A DNA stretch of 24,175 nucleotides from Merdicola sp048393175 (GTDB lineage: Bacteria; Bacillota; Clostridia; TANB77; CAG-508). Shown here one piece after another: positions 8,155 to 14,212 of the stretch. The position numbers and the translations under genes were made by a program. Position 1 is the stretch's first letter, and each line of letters begins with the position of its first letter. The stretch is from NCBI GenBank assembly GCA_048393175.1, contig DBFJJM010000079.1:1-24175 (forward strand), given 5' to 3'. The notes under the pieces were generated by a model. It was not told where the DNA came from. It made no database searches and saw only the letters and a list, made by a program, of their open reading frames with translations.

Positions 8155-8668
8155 TCCCCAAATACTTCATATAAATCTGAGCACAACATTCACAATCAAA
8201 TTCTGCTCTATGGTATCCTTCTTCTGTAATTCCAATATATCTAGCTACTGTTCCTAATTTATGATTAGGAAGTTCTGGATGCATTCTTCTACTTAATCGT
8301 ACCGTATCAATTACCCTATTTTTCTTAAAATGATAATTGGAATTTATTTGTAAAAATCCCATATCAAAAGAAGCATTATGTGCTACAATAGGGTATTCTT
8401 GTATAAACTCAATTAGATTTGGCATAACCATTTCAATCGTTGGAGCATTTTTCACCATTTCATTTGTGATTCCTGTTATTTGTGTAATTCGATAAGGAAT
8501 CTCTTTTTTTGGTTTAATTAAAGTAGAAAAACGATTTAGCTTTTCTTTTCCTTTATATTTAATTGCACTTACTTCAATCAGTTCGTTATAAACAGGAGAA
8601 AGTCCTGTTGTTTCTGTATCAAGGGCAATAAAAATTTTGTCTGCATCTTGTTTTATTGCATCTATCAT
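8147..8668 (-). CDS. DEDDh 3'-5' exonuclease (DnaQ/PolC-epsilon-like)
   Basis: A 173-residue stand-alone exonuclease domain. The DEDDh metal ligands are present: Asp and Glu in FIALDTETTGL (about residues 14-24), Asp in HNASFDMGFL, and His plus Asp in HRAEFDCECC. These proteins remove nucleotides from DNA or RNA 3' ends, as proofreading subunits or in repair. There is no polymerase domain, so this is not PolC itself. It opens the five-gene run. The ribosome site GAGGAG is about 11 bases from the ATG, slightly long. Confidence 0.9.
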   Translation of the reverse strand: MIDAIKQDADKIFIALDTETTGLSPVYNELIEVSAIKYKGKEKLNRFSTLIKPKKEIPYRITQITGITNEMVKNAPTIEMVMPNLIEFIQEYPIVAHNASFDMGFLQINSNYHFKKNRVIDTVRLSRRMHPELPNHKLGTVARYIGITEEGYHRAEFDCECCAQIYMKYLGIG

Positions 8669-8734
8669 TTCTATGTATTCTCCTCTTCTTTTTCTTTATT
8701 TACATTATATAGAAAAAATGTCAAAAAGAAAAGA

Positions 8735-8759
8735 GAAAATACAGTTTTTTTGTATTTTC
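8735..8759 (-). terminator. Terminator after L-lactate dehydrogenase
   Basis: Arms GAAAATACA (8735-8743) and TGTATTTTC (8751-8759). On the minus strand the hairpin is followed by TCTTTTCTTTTT. It falls about 20 bases after the ldh stop and upstream of the exonuclease gene. Confidence 0.65.
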
Positions 8760-8779
8760 CCTTTCTTTCTATCCTTTTT

Positions 8780-9733
8780 CTATTCTGAAAGTACTTTATC
8801 TATCTCTTGTTTCATCTCTTCAATAATTTCACAACTATGCTTGAACTTTTGGTTTTCTTCTTCAGACAATTTTAGCTGTAATATTTCTCTTGCTCCTTGA
8901 CTATTTAAAATGGTTGGCACCCCAATATAAATACCTTGTTTTCCATATTGTCCTTCTAAATAAGTAGAAACGGTTTGAATTTCATTTTCATCATTTAAAA
9001 TCGCTTTAATAATTTTGGTTAAACCTAATCCAATTCCATAATAAGTAGCTTTTTTACGATTGATAATTTCATAGGCTGCTTGTTGTACTTTGGTATAAAT
9101 TTTCTCTAAATCCGAAACAGGATGGTGATTATCTTCCATAATATCAATCATTTTTTTACATCCCACATACGCTCTAGACCATGGAACAAAAGAAGAATCT
9201 CCATGTTCTCCCATAATGTAAGCATGAATATTTTTACTAGAAACATGTAAGTATTCTCCTAATAAATAACGAAGTCTAGCAGTATCTAGTACTGTTCCTG
9301 AACCAATGACTTTAGAAGCAGGAAAACCGGATACTTTTTTTACTACATATGTCATTAAATCTACTGGATTCGTTGCCATTAAGAAAATTCCTTTAAATCC
9401 ACTTTTTACTACATTTTGTGTAATCTCTTTTATAATTCTAGCATTTTGAGCAGCTAAATCTAATCTAGTTTGTCCTGGTTTTTGTGCTAGTCCTGCTGTA
9501 ATAACAACAATATTAGCATCCCTACATTCCTCATAATCTCCTGCCTTAATCGTCATTCTGCTAGGAGCACAAGGAATACCATGTGCTAAATCCATTGCTT
9601 CTCCAACTGCCTTTTCTTTTAACACATCAATTAAAACAAGCTCATTTACTCCACCCTGATTTAATAAAGAGTATGCCATACTCATTCCTACAAAACCTGT
9701 TCCAACTAATACAATTTTTCTTTTTTCTACCAT
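8780..9733 (-). CDS. ldh: L-lactate dehydrogenase
   Basis: A 317-residue NAD-dependent enzyme that reduces pyruvate to L-lactate, regenerating NAD+ in fermentation. The Rossmann motif is GTGFVGMSMA (residues 11-20). The substrate loop reads AGLAQKPGQTRLDL; the Gln before KPG is the lactate-specific residue, where malate dehydrogenases have Arg. The catalytic His is in GEHGDSSFVPWS (about residue 176), and IGSGTVLDTARLR carries the substrate-binding Arg. The length is full. It appears monocistronic, with a consensus promoter and its own terminator. The bacterial enzymes are often activated by fructose 1,6-bisphosphate; that cannot be confirmed here. Confidence 0.95.
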   Translation of the reverse strand: MVEKRKIVLVGTGFVGMSMAYSLLNQGGVNELVLIDVLKEKAVGEAMDLAHGIPCAPSRMTIKAGDYEECRDANIVVITAGLAQKPGQTRLDLAAQNARIIKEITQNVVKSGFKGIFLMATNPVDLMTYVVKKVSGFPASKVIGSGTVLDTARLRYLLGEYLHVSSKNIHAYIMGEHGDSSFVPWSRAYVGCKKMIDIMEDNHHPVSDLEKIYTKVQQAAYEIINRKKATYYGIGLGLTKIIKAILNDENEIQTVSTYLEGQYGKQGIYIGVPTILNSQGAREILQLKLSEEENQKFKHSCEIIEEMKQEIDKVLSE

Positions 9734-9755
9734 ACAAATCTCATCCTTTCTGTTT

Positions 9756-9796
9756 TACCAGTTTGGTATTATATCTCTTTATCCTATCATTGTCAA
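9756..9796 (-). promoter_or_regulatory. Consensus ldh promoter with palindrome at the transcription start
   Basis: Minus-strand TTGACA (9791-9796), exactly 17 bases, TATAAT (9768-9773): a perfect sigma-A promoter. Immediately downstream is the palindrome TACCA-AAC-TGGTA (9756-9768), which overlaps the -10 edge and the expected start site. That position suits a repressor operator. It does not look like a Rex box (TTGTTAA-N4-TTAACAA type). Confidence 0.75.
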
Positions 9797-9824
9797 TTTT
9801 CTATTTTCTTATACAGTAAGTTTC

Positions 9825-9853
9825 TTGCACTTTATGTTACCATATGTTATACT
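9825..9853 (+). promoter_or_regulatory. Promoter of the structured RNA
   Basis: Plus strand: a partial -35 TTGCAC (9825-9830), 17-base spacer, and an extended -10 TGtTATACT (TATACT at 9848-9853). The expected start is near 9860. It is divergent from the ldh promoter, with about 30 bases between the two -35 elements. Confidence 0.65.
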
Positions 9854-9859
9854 AAAGAT

Positions 9860-10141
9860 GTACTTTTGTACAAAATATGGGGAAACTTATTTTCCTCAAA
9901 ATTAGGAGGCTCAGCATCATGTCAAATCAAAACATTTCATCCTAAAACCGTGTAGCCTGCTTTTTATGTCCTTCCTATAATGCGACTCTTAAAGCATGCA
10001 ACAGAGGACGGGTGCCTAAGTCATGCTCTGACTTTCCTGCCTACAGTAGAAGAAAAAAAGAAATTGATTTGATACTCCGCTACCTTAACGGTGCTGAAAT
10101 TGTAAATCATCCTCCCTAGTGCCCTTCGGGGCTCTTTTTTT
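9860..10141 (+). ncRNA. Structured non-coding RNA, family unresolved (raiA-motif candidate)
   Basis: A promoter-to-terminator unit of about 270-280 bases without a sizeable reading frame. Paired elements visible by eye: a 5' hairpin GGGGAAA/TTTCCTC (9879-9897); nested long-range helices TAGGAGG with CCTCC(C)TA (9903-9909/10111-10118), TCAGCA with TGCTGA (9911-9916/10092-10097), TCAAATCAA with TTGATTTGA (9922-9930/10064-10072) and TGTAG with CTACA (9951-9955/10041-10045). Inside these lie two hairpins, GTCCT..ATGC..GCAT..AGGAC (9968-10009) and AAGTCA/TGACTT around TGCTC (10018-10034), plus a small CCG/CGG hairpin (10077-10091). The branched form argues against 6S RNA. I see no tmRNA, RNase P or SRP RNA landmarks. 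Size and complexity fit the clostridial raiA motif, but I cannot confirm that from memory. Confidence 0.7.
10118..10141 (+). terminator. Intrinsic terminator of the structured RNA
   Basis: A GCCC-TTCG-GGGC hairpin (10121-10132) with a stable tetraloop, extended by outer A-T and G-C pairs and followed by seven Ts (10135-10141). It fixes the strand and 3' end of the RNA. Confidence 0.88.
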
Positions 10142-10172
10142 ATGCTTAGTAAGTTTTTATTTTAAAACGTAA

Positions 10173-10201
10173 AAGAAGTCTTCTTTATGTAAAGACTTCT
10201 T
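10173..10201 (-). terminator. Probable terminator after 2,4-diaminopentanoate dehydrogenase
   Basis: Arms AAGAAGTCTT (10173-10182) and AAGACTTCTT (10192-10201) form a 10-bp stem about 50 bases past the stop of the minus-strand gene, followed on that strand by TTTTACGTTTT. It lies between two converging units and may serve both. Confidence 0.6.
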
Positions 10202-10253
10202 TACTTTATCCATTTTTGTTTTCCTTAAATTATATACTCTTTATTCTTCTTTT

Positions 10254-11330
10254 TTATTGCACATATTCATTTAGTGGTTTTACACGATAATTTAATTCTC
10301 CTAATTCATTTGTTGTTACATATCCTGGTCTTGCATTTATGACATCTGGAATACGATTTACCACACTTGCACACGTTAAGGCTACCGTATCTGGTCTTGC
10401 TACTACAATAGAAGTATTTGGCTCCCCTTCTATCGTCCACTCATTTTTATCATAATCTTCTTTCGAGTATACTTTACCAACACATTCTGTTTCAAGTGTA
10501 ATTCCCTCTTCTGTATAAGTTGTTACAACAGCACTCATTCCTGTTGCATTTCCTGCTTTAACTGTCATATCTAATGTAGAGGAATAAATATCTTCAGAGT
10601 AAGTTTGTGGTACACATTTTTGTGTTTGGGAAGTGACCGTCAATCCTAATTTAGCACATAACCACCCATTTACATTCCACATATACGATGGAGCAAAATT
10701 TCCTTCTTCAATTAACTTTTGTCTTTCTTCTTTGGAAATGGCATCTGCTGAAGCAATTTCTTTTTCAAACGTCTCTAAATCTAAACCTGCCCCATGTACT
10801 TTAGCAAGAGCAATTCCATAATCTTCTACATTATAGCTAGAGCTTCCTTTAATTTTAGTAATCTTGTTAGTAGAACCAGCAATAGAACTAATTAGTTGCC
10901 CCCAATAAATATCTTGATAGCCACTTCCCGTAATTGTACAATTATTCTTTTTTGCTAATTCATCAATCTGTCTTGTTATATTAGGATTAGAATTCCACGG
11001 AAAGAAAGCTTCTTCACAAGTACTAATTGCATTAATTCCAAGTTTCGCACACAAAACAAAGGCTTCTTCTACATCACTCATTAAGCTCATTGTTTCAATG
11101 ATACAAATATCTGGTTTTACTTGTCTTAGCATTTCTTCTGCTTGGTTAACACTTGTCACCGTAATTCCTAGTGCATTTGTTTGCATGATTTCACCAATAT
11201 CTTTTCCAATTACATCAGGGTTTACATCTATCGCACCTACTACTTCTGCTCCATGCTCTAATACATAACGCATCGTTACTCTTGCCATTTTTCCTGTTCC
11301 ATATTGTACAACTTTTATCTTTCTATCCAT
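10254..11330 (-). CDS. ord: 2,4-diaminopentanoate dehydrogenase
   Basis: A 358-residue NAD(P)-dependent enzyme of the dihydrodipicolinate-reductase-like fold: Rossmann motif VVQYGTGKMA (residues 7-16), an acidic patch in GAIDVNPDVIGKD, and the central ITGSGYQDIYWGQL region typical of the ornithine-pathway enzyme. Ord oxidatively deaminates 2,4-diaminopentanoate to 2-amino-4-oxopentanoate in clostridial ornithine fermentation (and the corresponding lysine-derived compound in some relatives). The usual neighbours (ornithine 4,5-aminomutase, the OrtAB thiolase, ornithine racemase) are absent from this window, so it stands alone. The ribosome site AAGGAG is seven bases from the ATG. Function by family; the exact substrate is inferred. 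Confidence 0.82.
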   Translation of the reverse strand: MDRKIKVVQYGTGKMARVTMRYVLEHGAEVVGAIDVNPDVIGKDIGEIMQTNALGITVTSVNQAEEMLRQVKPDICIIETMSLMSDVEEAFVLCAKLGINAISTCEEAFFPWNSNPNITRQIDELAKKNNCTITGSGYQDIYWGQLISSIAGSTNKITKIKGSSSYNVEDYGIALAKVHGAGLDLETFEKEIASADAISKEERQKLIEEGNFAPSYMWNVNGWLCAKLGLTVTSQTQKCVPQTYSEDIYSSTLDMTVKAGNATGMSAVVTTYTEEGITLETECVGKVYSKEDYDKNEWTIEGEPNTSIVVARPDTVALTCASVVNRIPDVINARPGYVTTNELGELNYRVKPLNEYVQ

Positions 11331-11416
11331 AAAACCACTCCTTTATTTTTTATTTAACTAGATTATATACCATTGTTTTCAAATTATACAATCCTTTTAA
11401 AAAGTTTTTCTTTAAG

Positions 11417-11446
11417 AAAGAAGCAAGCTCTATAGCGCACTTCTTT
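11417..11446 (-). terminator. Terminator-like hairpin after the Spo0E-like remnant
   Basis: Arms AAAGAAG (11417-11423) and CTTCTTT (11440-11446) enclose an inner GCT/AGC pairing. On the minus strand it follows the stop at 11484 and is trailed by T-rich sequence. It supports the view that a gene once lay, or still lies, just upstream on that strand. Confidence 0.5.
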
Positions 11447-11483
11447 TGCTCTATTATTCCTTCATTTTTTACTACTTTTTTTA

Positions 11484-11620
11484 TTACATACATTTATTAA
11501 TATATTTATCTAACTTTTGACTTTGTCTTAGAATCGTAAATAATCTACTTCTTTTAAAATCATTTTGTGTAATTTTTTTCTGTTCTTTTCTAATATTATT
11601 TTTATAATAAAGTGCTTCAT
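11484..11620 (-). pseudogene. Frameshifted Spo0E-like aspartyl-phosphatase remnant
   Basis: From the ATG at 11620, one frame gives an N-terminal helix (ILEKNRKK, continuing LHKMILKEVDYL) and stops at 11528. A second frame, lacking any ATG, GTG or TTG, ends in ILRQSQKLDKYINKCM, close to the SQELD signature of Spo0E-like phosphatases, which dephosphorylate Spo0A~P and delay sporulation. One extra A in the A7 tract at 11573-11579 (minus strand) would join the two into a continuous 45-residue protein ending at 11484; a shift nearer the SQKLD motif is the alternative. A strong AAAGGAGG site lies further upstream (about 11660-11668) without a start codon at the right distance. The family call rests on one short motif. 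Confidence 0.45.
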
Positions 11621-11690
11621 GTATGTAACTTTTTTCTTCCTGACTTCCTAAATTGTCTTCTCCTCCTTTCTTTTTTCGCTCTTTTTAAGG

Positions 11691-11709
11691 TGAGTATAAT
11701 CTATACTCA
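11691..11709 (+). promoter_or_regulatory. Palindromic operator/-10 of the first HTH gene
   Basis: A perfect inverted repeat TGAGTATA-ATC-TATACTCA containing TATAAT (11695-11700). Nearly the same site lies before the paralogous gene at 12034-12052. No good -35 is visible. A site shared by two paralogous HTH genes suggests auto- or cross-repression. Confidence 0.6.
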
Positions 11710-11758
11710 GTATAACACAAATTTTATACTACAATTAAGAAAAATCTCGAGGTATCCT

Positions 11759-12009
11759 ATGAAACGATTTAATGAAATGAAAAATGTGTGTGGGAATATT
11801 TTAAAGCAAGCAAGAGAGGAAAAACATTATTCCAAAGAAATGTTTTGTCGTAAATTACAACTACCAGGAGTAAATTTTGACCGAACCGAAATTTATCGCA
11901 TTGAAAAAAATCAATTATTCATAAAGATTCTGAATTAATTGCAATGTGTATTGTTCTAGAATTAAACATCAATCGATTCAAATTTTTAATTGAAAATGCT
12001 TTCTTTTGA
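11759..12009 (+). pseudogene. Small XRE-type HTH gene broken by one base in an A-tract
   Basis: Starts MKRFNEMKNVCGNILKQ after a GAGG site and stops early at 11938 (reading NQLFIKILN). In the next frame the sequence goes on KDSELIAMCIVLELNIN to a TGA at 12007-12009. One extra A in the A7 run at 11904-11910 restores an 83-residue protein that aligns without gaps through this region to the intact neighbour at 12104 (IEK, seven residues, KDSELIA against IEK, seven residues, KDFELIA). The intact form would be a DNA-binding HTH regulator. The cause may be a real mutation, an assembly error or tolerated transcriptional slippage. Confidence 0.8.
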
Positions 12010-12033
12010 AAAACTGTTTCTTTTTTTTGCAAA

Positions 12034-12052
12034 CAAGTATAATGTATACTCA
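12034..12052 (+). promoter_or_regulatory. Palindromic operator/-10 of the second HTH gene
   Basis: AGTATA-ATG-TATACT (12036-12050), followed by CA, holds TATAAT at 12038-12043. It matches the site at 11691-11709 over GTATAATnTATACTCA, so gene and control site appear to have duplicated together. Confidence 0.6.
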
Positions 12053-12103
12053 TTGCTTAACAATAATTGTATTACAATAAAAAAATATATTGTGAGGCAA
12101 AGT

Positions 12104-12346
12104 ATGAAAAAATATAATGATAAACCAAACATATGTGGTAAACTAATTGAAAAACATCGCCTTAAGAAACATTATACCAAAACAAAATTATGTGAAAAAT
12201 TAGAATTACTAGGGGTTAATTTCACAAGAGATGAAATTTACAAAATTGAAAAACAAAAAATGTCTTTAAAAGATTTCGAATTAATCGCATTTTGTATTGT
12301 ATTAGAAATAGAGATAAATGAAATACTTTCTTTATTAGAGCAGTAA
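12104..12346 (+). CDS. Small XRE-type helix-turn-helix regulator
   Basis: An 80-residue protein made almost wholly of one XRE/Cro-type HTH domain: NICGKLIEKHRLKKHYT (helix 1), KTKLCEKLELLGVNF (helices 2-3) and TRDEIYKIEKQK (recognition region), then a hydrophobic C-terminal helix. It should bind DNA as a dimer. The start chosen is the ATG at 12104 after GAGG; an upstream extension of this frame to 11990 runs through the operator and the broken paralog and is unlikely. It is the second copy of a tandem duplication. Its own palindromic promoter is the likeliest target. Confidence 0.8.
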   Translation: MKKYNDKPNICGKLIEKHRLKKHYTKTKLCEKLELLGVNFTRDEIYKIEKQKMSLKDFELIAFCIVLEIEINEILSLLEQ

Positions 12347-12350
12347 AAAA

Positions 12351-12387
12351 ACCTTCTTGATAAAATTGTTATCTAAGAAGGTCTTTT
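12351..12387. terminator. Bidirectional terminator between HTH and J-domain genes
   Basis: Arms ACCTTCTTGATAA and TTATC-T-AAGAAGGT around AATTG give a stem of about 13 pairs with one bulge. A-rich sequence lies on the left and CTTTT on the right, so it can end transcription from both converging genes. Confidence 0.75.
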
Positions 12388-13015
12388 AATTTAAATGAAA
12401 TAAACTTAAAAAAATGTCTACTATTAGTTTTATAATTTTATTATTTTCGTACAAGCTTACTAATAAATTATGTGTAGCCGGTATTTTCCAAAGAGTAAAA
12501 CAAACCACTAAAATGACCAAAACTAAAATCGCTAAATCTCTTATCTTTTTTAATTTTTGAACCCATTTGGCTTTTCTTACTTGTTTATGATATTCTTTTC
12601 TATATTCCCTTTTGGCTTTTTCTTGTTGTTTACGTCTCTGTTTTGCTTCCTCTTTGGTTTCTGGTCTCACTGTATAGTGAACTACAGGGTTCTCATAAAC
12701 CGGTTCTACCTTATTTTCTGTTTGCGAACTTTTCGAAGTAACAGGAGAAGAAAAACCCTGTTTTCGAGTTTTTTCTTGCTCTTCTATTTGTCTTTGTACT
12801 AGAAGTTTATTATCAAACTCTTTTCGCTTTTCCTCATTACTTAAAATTTCGTAAGCCTCATTAATTTGTTTCATTTTTTCTTCTGCTTGTTTTTTCTCTT
12901 CCATACTTTGTTGTAAGTCAGGATGATATTTTTTAGCAAGCACTTTATAGGCTTTTTCAATCACTTCTGAGGAGGCTTTTTCACTTACTTCTAAGATTTC
13001 ATACCAATTTTCCAT
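12386..13015 (-). CDS. Membrane-anchored J-domain (DnaJ-like) protein
   Basis: A 209-residue protein with an N-terminal J domain (residues 3-68). The Hsp70-stimulating HPD motif lies in KKYHPDLQQ, and the closing helix is INEAYEILSNEEKRKEFD. A charged Glu/Lys/Arg-rich linker follows, then a membrane helix (about residues 163-184) and a short tail. There is no zinc-finger or substrate-binding C-terminal domain, so it is not canonical DnaJ; it is more likely a co-chaperone that recruits DnaK to the membrane. The ribosome site is GAGG. It is divergent from the DUF4364 gene. Confidence 0.85.
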   Translation of the reverse strand: MENWYEILEVSEKASSEVIEKAYKVLAKKYHPDLQQSMEEKKQAEEKMKQINEAYEILSNEEKRKEFDNKLLVQRQIEEQEKTRKQGFSSPVTSKSSQTENKVEPVYENPVVHYTVRPETKEEAKQRRKQQEKAKREYRKEYHKQVRKAKWVQKLKKIRDLAILVLVILVVCFTLWKIPATHNLLVSLYENNKIIKLIVDIFLSLFHLN

Positions 13016-13053
13016 TCTTTCCTCACTTTACTGTTGCCTTTCTTATAATTTAT

Positions 13054-13076
13054 ATTATACCATAGTATTTTGTCAA
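13054..13076 (-). promoter_or_regulatory. Promoter region of the J-domain gene
   Basis: Minus-strand TTGACA (complement of 13071-13076) lies upstream of an extended -10 TGGTATAAT (TATAAT complement at 13054-13059). The spacing between those two is only 11; TATAAA slightly downstream gives a proper 16-base spacer. One promoter is likely, but the exact -10 is uncertain. Confidence 0.5.
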
Positions 13077-13082
13077 ATAATA

Positions 13083-13091
13083 TGCTATAAT
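13083..13091 (+). promoter_or_regulatory. Extended -10 promoter of the DUF4364 gene
   Basis: TGcTATAAT (TATAAT at 13086-13091) lies about 40 bases before the ATG. No clear -35 is present, as extended -10 promoters allow. Confidence 0.5.
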
Positions 13092-13132
13092 ACAAAAGAT
13101 TTAAGAATATTTTTACTAGGAGTGAGCTACTG

Positions 13133-13681
13133 ATGAAATTATCAAGTGATAAAGATACGTTAGCGGAATATAAAGTTCTTATCTTATATATTTTATATAA
13201 AACAAATAAGGCAATTAGCAATGAAGAATTTTTAAAATTAGTTTTATCTGTTACAGATATTAATTATTTCTATTTTCAGCAATTTTTATTAGACCTTTTA
13301 GAAACAAAATATATTCGTAGCTATCAAAAAGAAGAGACCAAATTATATGAAATCACTCCAGAAGGAATTGAAGCACTAAGACTAACAGGAGATATGATTC
13401 CCGGTATCTTAAAATTAAAAGTAGATAGTAATTTTCAAAACGAATTAGACATTATTGAAAATGAAGTTTCTGTTTCTGCAGAATATACTCCTAAAAATGA
13501 AAAAGAATATATTGTAAAATGCAAAATCTTTGAAAATGGAGAAACCACTTTTGAAATAAAAACATTTGCAGGTTCTCGTGAAAAAGCAAAAGAAATAGTA
13601 GAAAACTGGAAAGAACATGCAGTAGACATATACCCTAAAATCATTCATTATTTAACTCACATTGAAAAAGAAAATAAATAG
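13133..13681 (+). CDS. DUF4364 family protein
   Basis: A 182-residue protein matching the clostridial DUF4364 pattern. The N-terminus is a winged-helix-like domain (YKVLILYILYKTNKAISNEE, then QFLLDLLETKYIRS, then YEITPEGIEALR; residues 10-85). The C-terminal alpha/beta half ends in REKAKEIVENWKEHAVDIYP. The first half suggests DNA binding or a protein-protein role, but I know of no established function. It is monocistronic, ending in a hairpin shared with the converging pilin-like gene. The ribosome site AGGAG is about ten bases from the ATG. Confidence 0.8.
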   Translation: MKLSSDKDTLAEYKVLILYILYKTNKAISNEEFLKLVLSVTDINYFYFQQFLLDLLETKYIRSYQKEETKLYEITPEGIEALRLTGDMIPGILKLKVDSNFQNELDIIENEVSVSAEYTPKNEKEYIVKCKIFENGETTFEIKTFAGSREKAKEIVENWKEHAVDIYPKIIHYLTHIEKENK

Positions 13682-13685
13682 CAAA

Positions 13686-13718
13686 AAGCCATTATCTAAA
13701 AAATAAAGATAATGGCTT
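13686..13718. terminator. Bidirectional terminator between DUF4364 and pilin-like genes
   Basis: A 12-bp perfect stem AAGCCATTATCT (13686-13697) and AGATAATGGCTT (13707-13718). On the minus strand it is followed by TTTTTGC, on the plus strand by AAATTTCTT, so it is stronger for the minus-strand gene. Confidence 0.75.
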
Positions 13719-13733
13719 AAATTTCTTCTCCTA

Positions 13734-14135
13734 TTATACATGCTGAAACGTTCCAGAATAGTTGGCATCACTTTCTGTTAATGTCCAGTTTGCACCTACT
13801 ATAATAGGACACCTAATTCCAAACATAAAACTCATATTAGTTACATTTGATGTATTAAATTTACTTACGTCTAAATTTGTTAAATTGCTACAATTATAAA
13901 ATATAAAGTTTTTACTCTTGTCTCCAGTTATATAATTTGTTTTTGCTTCTAATACAGCTACTCTTACTTGCTCTATCTCCTGCGTTTCATCTGTTCTTTC
14001 TTCCGCCGTTTGTGCTTTTTTGAAAATCCCATCTTGTCCTAACACCATAGCTATGGTCACACCTGCTAGAATAAGAAGGACAATAATGGTTACCACTAAT
14101 GCAATTAATGTAATTGCTTTTTCGTCTCTTTTCAT
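13734..14135 (-). CDS. Short prepilin-like/BspA-repeat hybrid protein
   Basis: A 133-residue protein. The N-terminus, KRDEKAITLIALVVTIIVLLI, is a class III (type IV pilin-like) signal and membrane helix, followed by GQDGIFKKAQTAEERT as in many clostridial surface proteins. From about residue 78 the sequence is NCSNLTNLDVSKFNTSNVTNM, one unit of the BspA/DUF285 leucine-rich repeat. It ends with GANWTLTESDANYSGTF, like the tail of long DUF285 surface proteins. Members usually carry many repeats, so this copy looks internally deleted. The usual Gly before the cleavage site is Ala here and Glu5 is absent. It lies 77 bases after the methyltransferase gene. A surface role is inferred. Confidence 0.72.
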   Translation of the reverse strand: MKRDEKAITLIALVVTIIVLLILAGVTIAMVLGQDGIFKKAQTAEERTDETQEIEQVRVAVLEAKTNYITGDKSKNFIFYNCSNLTNLDVSKFNTSNVTNMSFMFGIRCPIIVGANWTLTESDANYSGTFQHV

Positions 14136-14212
14136 TTTCTTACTTCTTTTCTTTCGTTCTTTTGCTTCATTATATCTTTTCTATTTTTCTTTTGTCAATG
14201 TAAAGTTTGAGA

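Noticed and set aside
9860..10141. 6S RNA, tmRNA, RNase P RNA or SRP RNA as the identity of the structured RNA
   Set aside because: The branched form with two inner hairpins is unlike rod-shaped 6S RNA. I found no tmRNA tag frame or tRNA-like ends, no RNase P core and no SRP Alu or GGAA-loop motifs. 6S is the least firmly excluded.
11612..11758. Upstream extension of the first HTH frame
   Set aside because: The extension crosses the palindromic promoter and the Spo0E-like remnant. The ATG at 11759 has a GAGG site and matches the start of the paralog.
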